Shown here one piece after another: positions 24,379 to 34,988 of a stretch of 64,000 nucleotides of DNA. Numbering within the stretch: position 1 is the first letter of the stretch; each line of letters begins with the position of its first letter. The stretch is from Actinomucor elegans (lineage: Eukaryota; Mucoromycota; Mucoromycetes; Mucorales; Mucoraceae). A model generated the notes under the pieces. That model searched no databases. It saw nothing but the letters and a program-made list of their open reading frames with translations, and had not been told where the DNA came from. Location of the stretch: the NCBI GenBank assembly GCA_026027325.1, contig JAMSLZ010000013.1, positions 578,501-642,500 on the forward strand. Reading direction: 5' to 3'. Made by a program: the position numbers and the translations under genes.

Positions 24379-27300
24379 ATCAAAACTTTGACATTTAATT
24401 ATAACGACACACACATATACACACAACAACAAAGAAAAAACTACTGCATTCAAAATAATAATAAAAAAACAGTAAAACACAAGAAATTTGTTGAAGAAAT
24501 CAGTATCATGATATGATTGAAGCAGACTCAATGCACATTTAACCATCATGAACCCGTATTGAATACAGTAATAGGGATGATGATTCAAGCTGTTGTTGGC
24601 CCATCGTTACTGATTTCAGTGACAAACTCAGAAAATACAATATACACGACTAATACGACTTGTCTAAGTTGATTTCGAAGCAAATATGACCAATCTATAT
24701 GTAGCAGCTTATTTTAAATACGCATTATTTATCCGATGTTTTATTGGGGCGAAGTCCAGATTTGATTAGGTATTTTTTATATGGGATATATATATTCTAG
24801 TGAAGATCACTAAGCAACAGAAAATATACTTTATAATTTAGCGAAATAAAAGTCTAATCGACAATGAAGTTTATTCTGAATAGGAAACACTATCAGATGC
24901 GACATTAATGCGAAATCAGACGAGAGATCTAGAGATTATTAAAGTAAATTACATGAAATACAGATGTTTTATTGCTCATTACTAAAATAGAATATACATT
25001 TAGCACTTATAATAAGTAATGGTTCTAAAAAGATTTAATATTTTATTGTAAATCTGCGACATTAAACAGAAATGAGGCAAGTAATATAGTGATCATGGTA
25101 AAACTGGCTCGATTTCAGAAAAATTTGAAGGTATACCCTCAAACCGAAATTTCCAGATTTTGTTTTTTTAATAGATCGTGACGGCAATATTTTAGAAGCA
25201 TAGTATAGTTTATTATTATCGTAAATTGCGAAAGATGAAAAGTGCGCAACAGTATTTTGGTTAAAAGATACTTGATTTATGAACGCTTTTTTTTAAAATA
25301 TTATTAAGAGTTAAACTTCTCGAGTGTACGGAAAAACTGCATTTACATCATTTGGTACGTAATTTAATTTGGTACAAACTTTATTAACATATCTTTTGTG
25401 TATCCAAATTTTGCATTATTCGATAATCAAAGATTTTATTATGACTCCTTTTTTTGTATAAATGAAGATGTATTAATAATAAATTCATTGAAAGGGGAAG
25501 AAAAGTCAAGTATGAGGGCACAGTGACTTGTCCCAAAAAAGGACTAGTTATTTATAAGACATTGAAAGAAGAGATACGACTAGTTTCTTTGATGGCCAAA
25601 TCGAAAACGTATTTTAGCTTCAAAACTGACTTATACTAAGATAAAATTTATTCAGTAGAAATCGCAAAGAAATCAAGCAAAAAGTCAATCGAGATAATGA
25701 TTTGCTGTCTTTGTTGAATGACAATGCTCAAATACATAGAAAGCGCAACATAAATTATGAAAAGTTATATCGCTCATCGATCGACGTAAATAAAATCTTA
25801 CGTTTCTTTAGATTTATAAGGTTGCTTTTATGAAGAGTTAATCTTTCCTATTTTTTAAATGTGCCAAAAACTCGCGTGTTTTTTTGAAATAAATAATATC
25901 ACATCTTCTAGAAATTTCGTATCAAGAGTAGGTTAATGTATTATTAAAGCTTTTTTTTTCAAGTACCATACAATTAATGTGCTGTATTTTTCAATAACTA
26001 ATGGTGAATTATACATTTACCGTATGGTCTACCTCTAACTAACAGCATATCTCTCAACCGTTATCGGCTAATTGGCATATTTGAAAAGTATCCAGCACTT
26101 GTAATGAAAAGATAGACTTTTAATCTTCATAAATAAATAATGCTAAAAGTTCTTGGCATCTCTACTAAAACGAATAGCGCTTTTAGTAAAAAGGCATTGG
26201 TTAAGGCATTTATGAGCATTTGTGAGAAATAATTACATGGTAAATGAGGCTGATGTGCCTCTATAGAAATGGGTGTTATACGAAGCAACGATGTATCTAT
26301 AGCAGACTGTAGTATGGAATGGGAGACAATGAAAGTCTTGATTACAGCCAAGATGAAATACATCTAATTAACTAAAAAGACTGTCACTGTATACGTAACT
26401 GTTAAGCGCCCTATATATATATATATATATATATACATATTAATTGTGTATTTATTGCTCCGTGTAGAATGGAAAGTGGCTCAATTCAAAGATGAGTGCA
26501 AATTAAAATGATGTGATGAACAAAATAATAAGAGAAATAAATAGTGTAAAAGATTTAAATTAAACTAAGCTAACTGTGAATAATATAAAAGAGAACGAGG
26601 CTGATCTTCTTGGAGATGTTGATCGATAACATTATGGATGAAAGTCACAACAGAAGACCAGGAAAGATGTGTATCATCGCTAATACTACGAAAGTGTGCT
26701 TTTTAGACTTTTGCTAGCATAATAATAGTAACCATAGCAGTGGAGATCCTGATTCTTGGTAGTACCAAACACTGTAGAAGTCCAAAAAGTATAAACCTGC
26801 CTTGATATGATATATCGACTATAGGTCTCAGGAATTCAAAAGTGATTTTCCAAATTATGGTCTTAGAATGGCAAATGTTTAACAGGATCTGGTATATCTT
26901 GCAAATAGAGTTGACATAAGGATGAAGGGAACTTGTCAGAAAAAATTTGAAATAAAAAGTCATTATAGTCCTTATATAACCATTTTTATAAAGTTTATAT
27001 AGCATGCTCCCAAGCAGTCATTTCTTTCTAATAATGAAAATGATAGAAAATAAGGTATATAAAAATCAATGAAAAAGGGCACTGAATTATCATAAATATA
27101 TAGTTGTCTGAATTAGTATATTTATATAATAGTGACATGCAATATACGCATGATATTAGCTGCGATCATTTCCACTTTATCGTTGTTTTAGCGGGTCGTT
27201 TCAAGATAAGATGTTATAATACATTATATTCCAAACCAGTTAGTTATGGCGATGCTTGCTTATTTGATTTAAAGCAGTGATTTAAACCTCTGATAAAATT

Positions 27301-28589
27301 GACAGGCAGATAAATGATCTCTTTTAATATATACATGCAGAGTTTCATGTATAGATTTTACCACATATTTGACCATTTTGTAATGTTTGGACTCAAATTA
27401 ATTGTGCCCTCAATAATATATAAGTCCTTGCTAATTGTATACAATACACGCTCTACTTGTTCTCTAAAGAGTGCATACGTATTATGCTAGTTCGTGTATT
27501 TGGTTCGTAATAGAAGAATATTGTCATTAATAGTACCTTTCTCAGCCATTAATGTTATAAGCATTCGTATATTGTGATGGATACAGATTGTTCAAGTGAG
27601 AATAAAAATATATGGTTTAAAGATCTATACATATTATAAATATGTTAGGTAGTATTGACTCTCTTTGTAGGTCTATACTATTATTTACGATTATAAAAGC
27701 CACTTATCCGACATCGTTTTAGAGGAAATCATTTGGGATACTGCACGAAATTTTTCGGGTTATTCCATTACGCTGTCTTCTGCGACCCATTTTTCTTCAT
27801 ATTATGTTGTGGCTGTAGAAAGCGTAATGCTTTCCCGATCTTCTTCTGAGACATTATGGGGGATGGATAGTTCTTCTAAACTATAGTCCAATGTTTGTCC
27901 CAGGTGATAATCAATGAAGAGATCTGAGCGTGGACCATCACCACATCGCCACTACTTCAGTTTCTGTTGCAGATTCTTTTATATTTTAATTATACCAATT
28001 AACAATCGAAAAGCTTGTCTTTTCATTCCATCAATGCGACAGTTTGAGGATATATAAGTAAAACCAAAGAGATTATCCACTCTATAGAATAATACATATT
28101 TTTCTTAGTATTTTTTGCCTTTCAGCTTTGTTTCCTTTTTTATGCATAGTGGAATGAATGGATAAGAGAAATAAAACGAAATATCGCAAGAAGAAGAAAG
28201 ATCAAGAGTTCTCTATTACACAGCTTGATATATATTAAATATCGCATGGTTTTGTGAGTCCAAAAATAATATCTGATATCATATCGGTTTACTGTTGATA
28301 CAGTCAAGATACAAGTAACCAACAAATTATATCGCGAAAATCGTTAATGTAACTTGAGAAGTGAACCAATCCTTTTTTAGGAGATATCCAAACCAATTCA
28401 ACAAATGTGCCAATCTATTTTCTGATTTGTGCCAATTTTTTTTGTAAAATGTGCAAATTGGGGACGAAACGAGTATATGAAACTGCACAATTCAGCGGAG
28501 GATACTCGATAAGGAACGTGCGGTCCGTTTGTTCCACCAAGTAGTTGCTAACCAGAACCGGTTTGGTTTAGGGTGTAAGGTTCGAATAT
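24379..28589. other. 4.2-kb AT-rich gene desert
   Basis: No supported gene. It contains a diverged repeat segment (about 24890-25230) resembling 8430-9130, a (TA)n run at about 26412-26436 and several short minus-strand ORFs (26127-26363, 26703-27005) with no recognisable motif. Near 28408-28460 there is a block (GCCAATCTATTTT, AAAATGTGCAAATTG) that recurs at about 31768-31796, on the far side of the transposon. Confidence 0.5.
24890..25230. repeat. Diverged interspersed repeat related to 8430-9130
   Basis: Shares an ordered set of words with the 8.4-9.1 kb region: TGCGACATTAA-GCGAAATCAGACGAGAGATCTA, ACATTAAAC-GAAA, then TTTTAGAAGCATAGTATAGTTTA against TTTTAGAGGCGTAGTTTATACTA. It is too degraded to assign to a transposon class. 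Confidence 0.4.
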
Positions 28590-28592
28590 ACT

Positions 28593-28831
28593 GAGAAACG
28601 ACCTAAATCATTTAAAATATTAAAACTAAATCAATATATCATTGTTAAGGACTAACACTTCATTTTTTGGATTAAAGAAAACCTTTTTATCTATTTTTTT
28701 GTTTTAAATATATGTTATAAATAATATATTATAAGATTTGAAGATAATAAAATATTTAAATATAAAAAATTAAATAAATAAAAAAAAGGACTAAATTATT
28801 TTTAGATTAAAAACAAATAGAAACGTTTCTC
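28593..28831 (+). repeat. Left 239-bp terminal direct repeat
   Basis: Same length as 30755-30993 and identical by eye. It begins GAGAAACGACC and ends with the 12-bp perfect palindrome AGAAACGTTTCT plus C. The base before it is T (the right copy has A there), which fixes the boundary. The copy is followed by TTA. A copy with its own TSD on both sides would indicate an independent insertion; here the inner and outer 3-mers differ, so the pair moved as one unit. Confidence 0.92.
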
Positions 28832-28965
28832 TTAGAATCTATAATATAATACCATCACACTTAATTGCGCTGAGGGTTCAGTATTTTTTAGATAACAAAA
28901 TAAAATTATCCTACATACTTTTTTTATAAAAATTGAATTATGACATATATATAAAATGATTATTT

Positions 28966-30420
28966 ATGATAAATATGAAAGATACAAATATCCAAAGTTT
29001 ATTAGAAGGTGAATTTAAGAAAATATATGAATCTTATTGGATAAATATTTTAAAAAAAGATTATGGAATAATAAAAAATAAAAAATACCATAGAACAGTA
29101 ATTACTGATATATCAAATATTAAAAAAATTAAAGAAATTTTAATACAAAAGTTAGGATATATTCCGATTTATGTTTTTTTAACAAGTTTTTGTAATAATT
29201 ATTATTTTCCTGGGCCCCATAATAATATAGATAAAATATTATTAGTATTATATCAGTTAATAGAAGGATACTCAACCCATCAGATGAATGATTTTATAAA
29301 TGATACAACTTATTACAGAATATATGAAAAGTTATATATAAAACAAGAAAAAGAATTAGATAATTGGATAAATGATATGTATAAAAATTATTTTTCAAAT
29401 TTAAATATAAGATTATTAACAAGTTATATAAAAAATCCTGAATTATTAAAACAATGTACACTAATAATGGATGGTCATCATAATAAAATTACATATGAAA
29501 ATATTGATTTTGAGAAAAAGGATCTATACAGTTGGAAACTTAAAAAAAATGGATTAAACACACAAATTGTAATAGATAACAATAATATGGTTTTATATGT
29601 GTCTGACAGTTTACCCTGTAAAAACAATAATGACGATGTAATGTTTATGAATAATGTAAAATTAAATACATTTATTAAATATGGTGATTGTTTATGCTTT
29701 GATGGATTATATACTAATACATTAGATGCAGTTATTAGCAAATATAATAATATAGAATTTAATATTAATGAGGATAATTTTATTTTTCCTATTAAAAAAG
29801 AAAAGAATATAGACTTAAATATTGATGAACTTACATTTAATGATCAATTATCAGGATATAGGTCTAAGATAGAAACATTTTTTTCAGAAATATCAAAAAC
29901 ATTTAAAAGATTTGACCCTCATAAAAATATTAGAGTAACTAAGCTTAAGACTTATAATTTACAATTAAAATTAGCGTGTTTATTGTTAAATATTAAAAAA
30001 TTTATAGAATTAGGGAGTATTGAACCAAATACTTTACATAAAAGATGGATTGATGATAACTTTGACTTTCCAGAAGAAAAAATAAATATCACATCTAATA
30101 CTGTTTCATATAAATTGGAAAACATAAAGAGAATTAGAAATTTTCAAAATGATTTGTTTTTAAAATTAAAAATTGATAATAATAATGAAAATTCAAATAA
30201 TAATATAATTGAAATAGATAATGACATATGTATGGAACAAGATAACGATAGCGATTTTTATGAAGTATCATATATTATAAAACATAGAACTAATACAGAT
30301 AGTAGTATAGATTATTTTGTAAAATGGAAAGGATATAACAAAAATAAGAATTCTTGGGTAAAAGAAGTAGATTTTACTGATAAAGAAAAAATAAATTTAT
30401 ATTGGAGTACTTTAAAATAA
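28966..30420 (+). CDS. DDE transposase fused to a C-terminal chromodomain
   Basis: Intronless, 484 residues. The central part resembles DDE_Tnp_4/Harbinger-type transposases. Candidate catalytic residues are D169 in LIMDGHHNK, D246 in CLCFDGLYTN and E303 in YRSKIETFFSEISKTF, giving D-76-D-56-E. These cut and join the element's ends. From about 430 to 475 lies a chromodomain, FYEVSYIIKHR, then YFVKWKGYNKNKNSWVKEVDF. All three aromatic-cage positions known from HP1 are kept (Y432, W454, Y457), so it may bind methylated histone H3 and steer insertion to silent chromatin. Codon use is extreme: A/T endings almost throughout, arginine mostly AGA. This differs from neighbouring genes and fits a transposon or horizontally acquired origin. 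The frame is intact, with no stop or frameshift. The start was taken as the first ATG after an in-frame stop; M4 is a close alternative. Confidence 0.88.
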   Translation: MINMKDTNIQSLLEGEFKKIYESYWINILKKDYGIIKNKKYHRTVITDISNIKKIKEILIQKLGYIPIYVFLTSFCNNYYFPGPHNNIDKILLVLYQLIEGYSTHQMNDFINDTTYYRIYEKLYIKQEKELDNWINDMYKNYFSNLNIRLLTSYIKNPELLKQCTLIMDGHHNKITYENIDFEKKDLYSWKLKKNGLNTQIVIDNNNMVLYVSDSLPCKNNNDDVMFMNNVKLNTFIKYGDCLCFDGLYTNTLDAVISKYNNIEFNINEDNFIFPIKKEKNIDLNIDELTFNDQLSGYRSKIETFFSEISKTFKRFDPHKNIRVTKLKTYNLQLKLACLLLNIKKFIELGSIEPNTLHKRWIDDNFDFPEEKINITSNTVSYKLENIKRIRNFQNDLFLKLKIDNNNENSNNNIIEIDNDICMEQDNDSDFYEVSYIIKHRTNTDSSIDYFVKWKGYNKNKNSWVKEVDFTDKEKINLYWSTLK

Positions 30421-30754
30421 TTCTAAATATTAATAATAAATATAAGACATTGATAATTAACTGTAAAGCAGTAATAGACATATAAATTAAGATTTATATT
30501 TTATTATTTTTATTAATTTTTTAAAGTTTGTGTAACAATAATGATCACGTAATCTTAATTACTAATCAATTATTTGAGCTCACAAACATTAATCGTTTTA
30601 AAAAGAAAATATAGAAACAATATTAAGATATTTTTATTATTTTCTGTAAAAAAAAACAATTAAAAGAAAAGAAAAACATAAATATTTGTAATTAATTCTT
30701 GATTATACAATTTTTATTGTTTTTTAAGGAAATGATATATTCGACATAAGATAA

Positions 30755-30993
30755 GAGAAACGACCTAAATCATTTAAAATATTAAAACTAAATCAATATA
30801 TCATTGTTAAGGACTAACACTTCATTTTTTGGATTAAAGAAAACCTTTTTATCTATTTTTTTGTTTTAAATATATGTTATAAATAATATATTATAAGATT
30901 TGAAGATAATAAAATATTTAAATATAAAAAATTAAATAAATAAAAAAAAGGACTAAATTATTTTTAGATTAAAAACAAATAGAAACGTTTCTC
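30755..30993 (+). repeat. Right 239-bp terminal direct repeat
   Basis: Direct copy of 28593-28831, no difference found by eye. Preceded by TAA and followed by ACT. It ends in the palindrome AGAAACGTTTCT at 30981-30992. Confidence 0.92.
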
Positions 30994-30996
30994 ACT

Positions 30997-32029
30997 GCCT
31001 TCTATGGCCCCTATATCATTTGAAGATGGTTGCTATGTCAGTTCGAGCTAATTGTTACACCGTTTTAACTTGGTTGCTATGCCAGATGACTTTGGTTAAT
31101 GTGTCAGCTCGATCTCATTGCTAGATCTTTTTGGAATTTTATATGGTAAACATGTGTCAATTCGTACTTTAAAGTAAAAGGAACATAATCAGTTATGAAT
31201 CGTACTTCTAAAACATCTACAATACCCTCAAAAAGTAATACAAAGATTACATCATCACTAAAAACGAAAGATCACATTTTTCATTGGCTGATGATTATTC
31301 TAGAAAAGAATCTCAGACATTCGCCTAGAGTCTGGAAAACATTTTGATCTCCTAGTGGATGCCCAACAAATATCCTTACAGCAATTACTTACTTTGCTTT
31401 GCTCTTCCAAACCAAAACACATAGCTTATTTAACTGTTCTGCAAATGATGTCTTCTAGGATCTATTAACTTTATCGAAAAAAGTAATAAAATTCAGCTGT
31501 AGATAATAGAATATACTTGATTATAAACAAAAGAATCTGTATCGATTTTACAAAGTCAGGCTCATATTCACCTTACAATTCGTTTATTTATTACAAGATT
31601 TCTTCAGTATTGGTGGTGAACAATTCAGTTTTGTCTTCATTCTCTTTATAATGCCCTCTCATACCCTTAGAGCTAATTTATTTTCGAGAGATGATCACAC
31701 TCAATCTGAGAAATGCATCAATTTACTTTCGGGAAATGGTCACAATAAGTTTGAAGAATACGCCAATCTATTTTTACAAAATGTGCAAATTGAGAGCATC
31801 CGCCTTATCTAGATAATGAAATGGAGTTTGTAATTAACATGCACCAAATGACAGGCTAGCAAACATCATTGGATGGATGCTTTGTAATATAGCTAGATAG
31901 TGATTGGTTAACACTATTACTAATCCCAGTCACAAAATAGGAAAGGTATATTTTCACTTTATTTTGAAAGACCTACTGTCCAACCCCTCCTACTATTTAA
32001 TAGATGAGTTTTTTCAGAATTTAAAATAA
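30997..32029. other. Intergenic between transposon and thioredoxin reductase gene
   Basis: No gene. Just after the element are imperfect direct repeats of about 33 bp (31028-31060 and 31094-31126, GGTT-MTRTGTCAG-TCGA-CT-ATTG) with a partial copy between them. A block at about 31768-31796 matches sequence left of the element. ATTGG (inverse CCAAT) occurs at about 31914, about 115 bases before the first start codon. Confidence 0.5.
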
Positions 32030-33212
32030 ATGTTTTCTTCTCGTTTCCTTTCGCGTATCTCTCTTTCCACTCGTAGAAACTTTAGTACATCTTTATATAA
32101 TATGGCTCCTCAACATCGTCAAGTTGCTGTTATTGGCTCAGGACCTGCTGGTAAGAAAAAACATCTCAGTTGATAGAAAAAGTCTTAAATATGAATCTAT
32201 TGTGTAGGCCACACTGCTGCTATTTATCTCGCTCGTGCCAACTTGAACCCTATCATGTTTGAAGGTATGATGGCTAACGGTTTCGCCCCCGGAGGTCAAT
32301 TGACCACAACCACTGATGTCGAAAACTTCCCCGGTTTCCCCAAGGGCGTTTTGGGTAGTGAGTTGATGGATTTGATGCGTGCTCAATCAGAAAACTGTGG
32401 TACTGTTATTGAAACTGAAACTATCACCAAGCTTGATTGTTCTTCTCGTCCTTTCAAGCTCTGGCGCGAGGGTTCCGAAGATCAAGAAGAGCCTACTGAT
32501 ACCGCTGATGCCGTTGTTATTGCTACTGGTGCTTCTGCCAGACGTATGCATTTACCTGGAGAAGACAAGTACTGGCAAAACGGTATCTCTGCTTGTGCCG
32601 TATGTGATGGTGCTGTTCCTATCTTTAGAAACAAGCCTTTGGTTGTTATTGGTGGTGGTGATTCTGCTGCCGAAGAAGCTATCTATCTCACTAAATGTAA
32701 GTATTTAAAAGGCGGACCTTAGAGTAGAGTGGATGATTAATCTCTTTTTCTATCTAGATGGTTCCATGGTCCATGTCCTTGTTCGTCGTGACCAACTTCG
32801 TGCTTCCAAGGTTATGGGTGACAGATTGCTTGCTCATCCCAAGGTTCAGGTCCACTTCAACACTTCTCCCACCGAAGCTATCGGTGATGGCAACCTCTTG
32901 ACTGCTGTTGCTACCATCAATAACCAAACCAAGGAAGTAGGAAAGATTGATGCTTCAGGTTTGTTCTATGCTATTGGCCACGATCCTGCCAACAATCTTG
33001 TCAGGGGACAAGTTGATCTCGACTCTGAGGGTTATATTAAGACAATTCCTGGTTCTGCTGAAACCAATGTTCCTGGCCTCTTTGCTGCTGGTGATGTTCA
33101 AGATAAGCGTTACCGTCAAGCCATTACCTCCGCTGGTTCTGGTTGTATGGCCGCCCTCGATGCTGAACGTTACTTGAGTGAACGTGAAGCCGAGATTGCT
33201 CAAAAATTATGA
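32030..33212 (+). CDS. TRR1: Thioredoxin reductase, two in-frame starts (mitochondrial/cytosolic)
   Basis: Three exons: 32030-32150, 32208-32696, 32758-33212; 354 residues from the first ATG or 330 from the second (32102). This NADPH-dependent flavoenzyme reduces thioredoxin. The FAD motif [14 protein letters not shown], the redox-active CAVC (C170, C173 from the first ATG), the NADPH motif [13 protein letters not shown] and the C-terminal FAD block [16 protein letters not shown] are all present. This is the low-molecular-weight fungal/bacterial type. The 24 residues before the second ATG ([20 protein letters not shown]...) are Ser/Arg-rich with no acids, a good mitochondrial presequence. Leaky scanning or alternative transcription starts could therefore give mitochondrial and cytosolic forms from one gene. 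Confidence 0.96.
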
Positions 33213-34988
33213 ATCGCTGGTAACGAAAAGCCTAGACTCTAATATAGATATATATTTATACATATAAACCCTTTCATAATCAAAAATTGAAAAAAAAAAA
33301 CTAGGTTATTTCGTTATGAATGATGACACTGCAAATGTTACTTACTTTTCTACCGTATTTACCTACCTACTCGCGCGCACACTCTCATCCACCCCACCTT
33401 ATCTTAATTATTGCTTATATTATACATATTTCTTCATTTTTATACAATAAAATATATTTACCCGTTTTTTGATTAGACAAGTAACGCGCCGATCCCATTC
33501 TTATTTTGCATATACCAGAGTTACCCAGACTTGAGTGACCCGAAAAAATACACATGATAAAATAAGCTTAAAAACCTCAATTGGTGATTTATGCAGGTAC
33601 CTTGATCTCAATCCCATTTGAGGGATACTTGTTATCAGATGGTTAGATTCCATCGCTAGGTATTGCGGTCTAAGCGTACTATATAGATAATCTATGTTAC
33701 TTGTAACATATTACTGGGTGTTTGGAAGGTTGCAGTCTCTTCTATCTTTATGAACGAGATGGAGAATAGCTTGATTTATCTAACCAAAAATGCTTCCTTA
33801 AAACTTTTTGGACTGTTGTGTATTCAAATCAGTCGATTTCATTGGATGGCGAGAATTGAGTGGACGTTCATCACTATCATATCGTTATTATCTACTTAAA
33901 TTTATGAAATTTTAAATTACATCTAGAAAAAAAAAGAGCGAACAACGAAATAGTTACAAATTACCAAGAAATTTATGGACATAGATGTAGTTTTGTGATC
34001 AATTAAATTTCATAGCAGTAAGGTAAAGTAAACTATATAAAAATCCGGCAAAATGCTTTTAATACTCTACAATGCTTGAGTTCTTTTATTAATACTTTCG
34101 AAATCGCAATATCACATGTATTTTTTTTTCATGTTAAATATACAAATGGTATGATAGTGAACAAGTAGTAGAGTATGGTACCTCGAATTTGGAATATTTT
34201 GATTGACAGTTATTAAACATATACATGCTGTGACAATTTAACTGATTATTAACAGACATAAGCTGTCTCAAACTTGTGCTTTTACCTCTTATAGCTTACG
34301 TTTAAAATACTAACTGAATTTGTAAGCTTAAAGAAGTTTTTTATGATAAAAAAAACAAAATATTATCTGAAAGAAATGTTCAGAAAAGCTCAAGTATTAA
34401 CTCTATAAAGTTAGATTTTTGGTATCGTATGGTTTGAGAGGTGTGAAAGTATTTGAACGCGGATCAAACATAGTATCGATTTAAGTTTACGCAATATCTA
34501 ATGAACCTTGAACATTTTAGCTTAAAAAATGATATGGTACACTCTTCATCTCTAGATGTGGCTAATTTTGATACAATGTCACATCTGATTAGTAGTTCAT
34601 TTTCTAAATGAGCTATTGCATCTAACAAAAAATCCAGAACAGCTCTAGTACAATAATTGACAAGCTTGTATTCATTCATTAATGCCATCATGAATTCAAC
34701 GTATATCCTTCCTTTTCATTAAAAAATATTGATTTAAGATGATACGATAGACGCGATTTATTATCTTGAACCAACTACACGGTACAGCCTGTAGGAATTA
34801 ATCCTTTAATTCAAGCAATTTCAACCAACCAATGATGATAGAACTGCAGCTATTATTACTCACCTAGCAGCTGCCCGAAACCTAGTCTGCGTTACCATTG
34901 GTTAGGATCTCCACTTTTAAATTCCCATTTTCAATTGTACACTCAGAAGCCTTTTTTCTTATTTACATCTGCTATTTAGTTTATATCC
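33213..34988. other. Intergenic, 1.8 kb
   Basis: AT-rich; no gene supported. A minus-strand ORF at about 34464-34691 shows no family motif. The last 60 bases are the pyrimidine-rich leader of the antiporter gene. Confidence 0.5.

Larger units (their letters stand above)
28590..30996. mobile_element. DNA transposon with 239-bp direct terminal repeats and a DDE-chromodomain ORF
   Basis: The element proper is 28593-30993 (2,401 bp), flanked by ACT on both sides (28590-28592, 30994-30996), read as a 3-bp target-site duplication. Its ends are two direct repeats of 239 bp each that are identical by eye. Each starts GAGAAACG and ends CGTTTCTC, so the repeats, and the whole element, carry 8-bp inverted tips. 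Between them is one long ORF. A 3-bp duplication fits the PIF/Harbinger superfamily, as does the DDE protein, but long direct terminal repeats are not usual for that group. No RT, protease or gag frame is present. The identity of the repeats suggests a recent insertion. Base composition is far more AT-rich than in host genes. Confidence 0.85.

Noticed and set aside
26127..27005. Minus-strand ORFs of 78 and 100 codons as possible genes
   Set aside because: Hydrophobic, AT-driven composition, no motif and no plausible splicing to neighbouring frames.
28575..28592. tRNA B-box-like GGTTCGAATA at the left edge of the transposon
   Set aside because: No T-stem pairing, no acceptor or anticodon arm around it. 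A tRNA-targeted insertion is not supported.
28593..30993. LTR retrotransposon (paired identical repeats plus chromodomain, as in chromoviruses)
   Set aside because: No reverse transcriptase, protease or gag frame. The repeat ends are not TG...CA, there is no primer-binding site after the left repeat and no polypurine tract directly before the right one. The flanking duplication is 3 bp.
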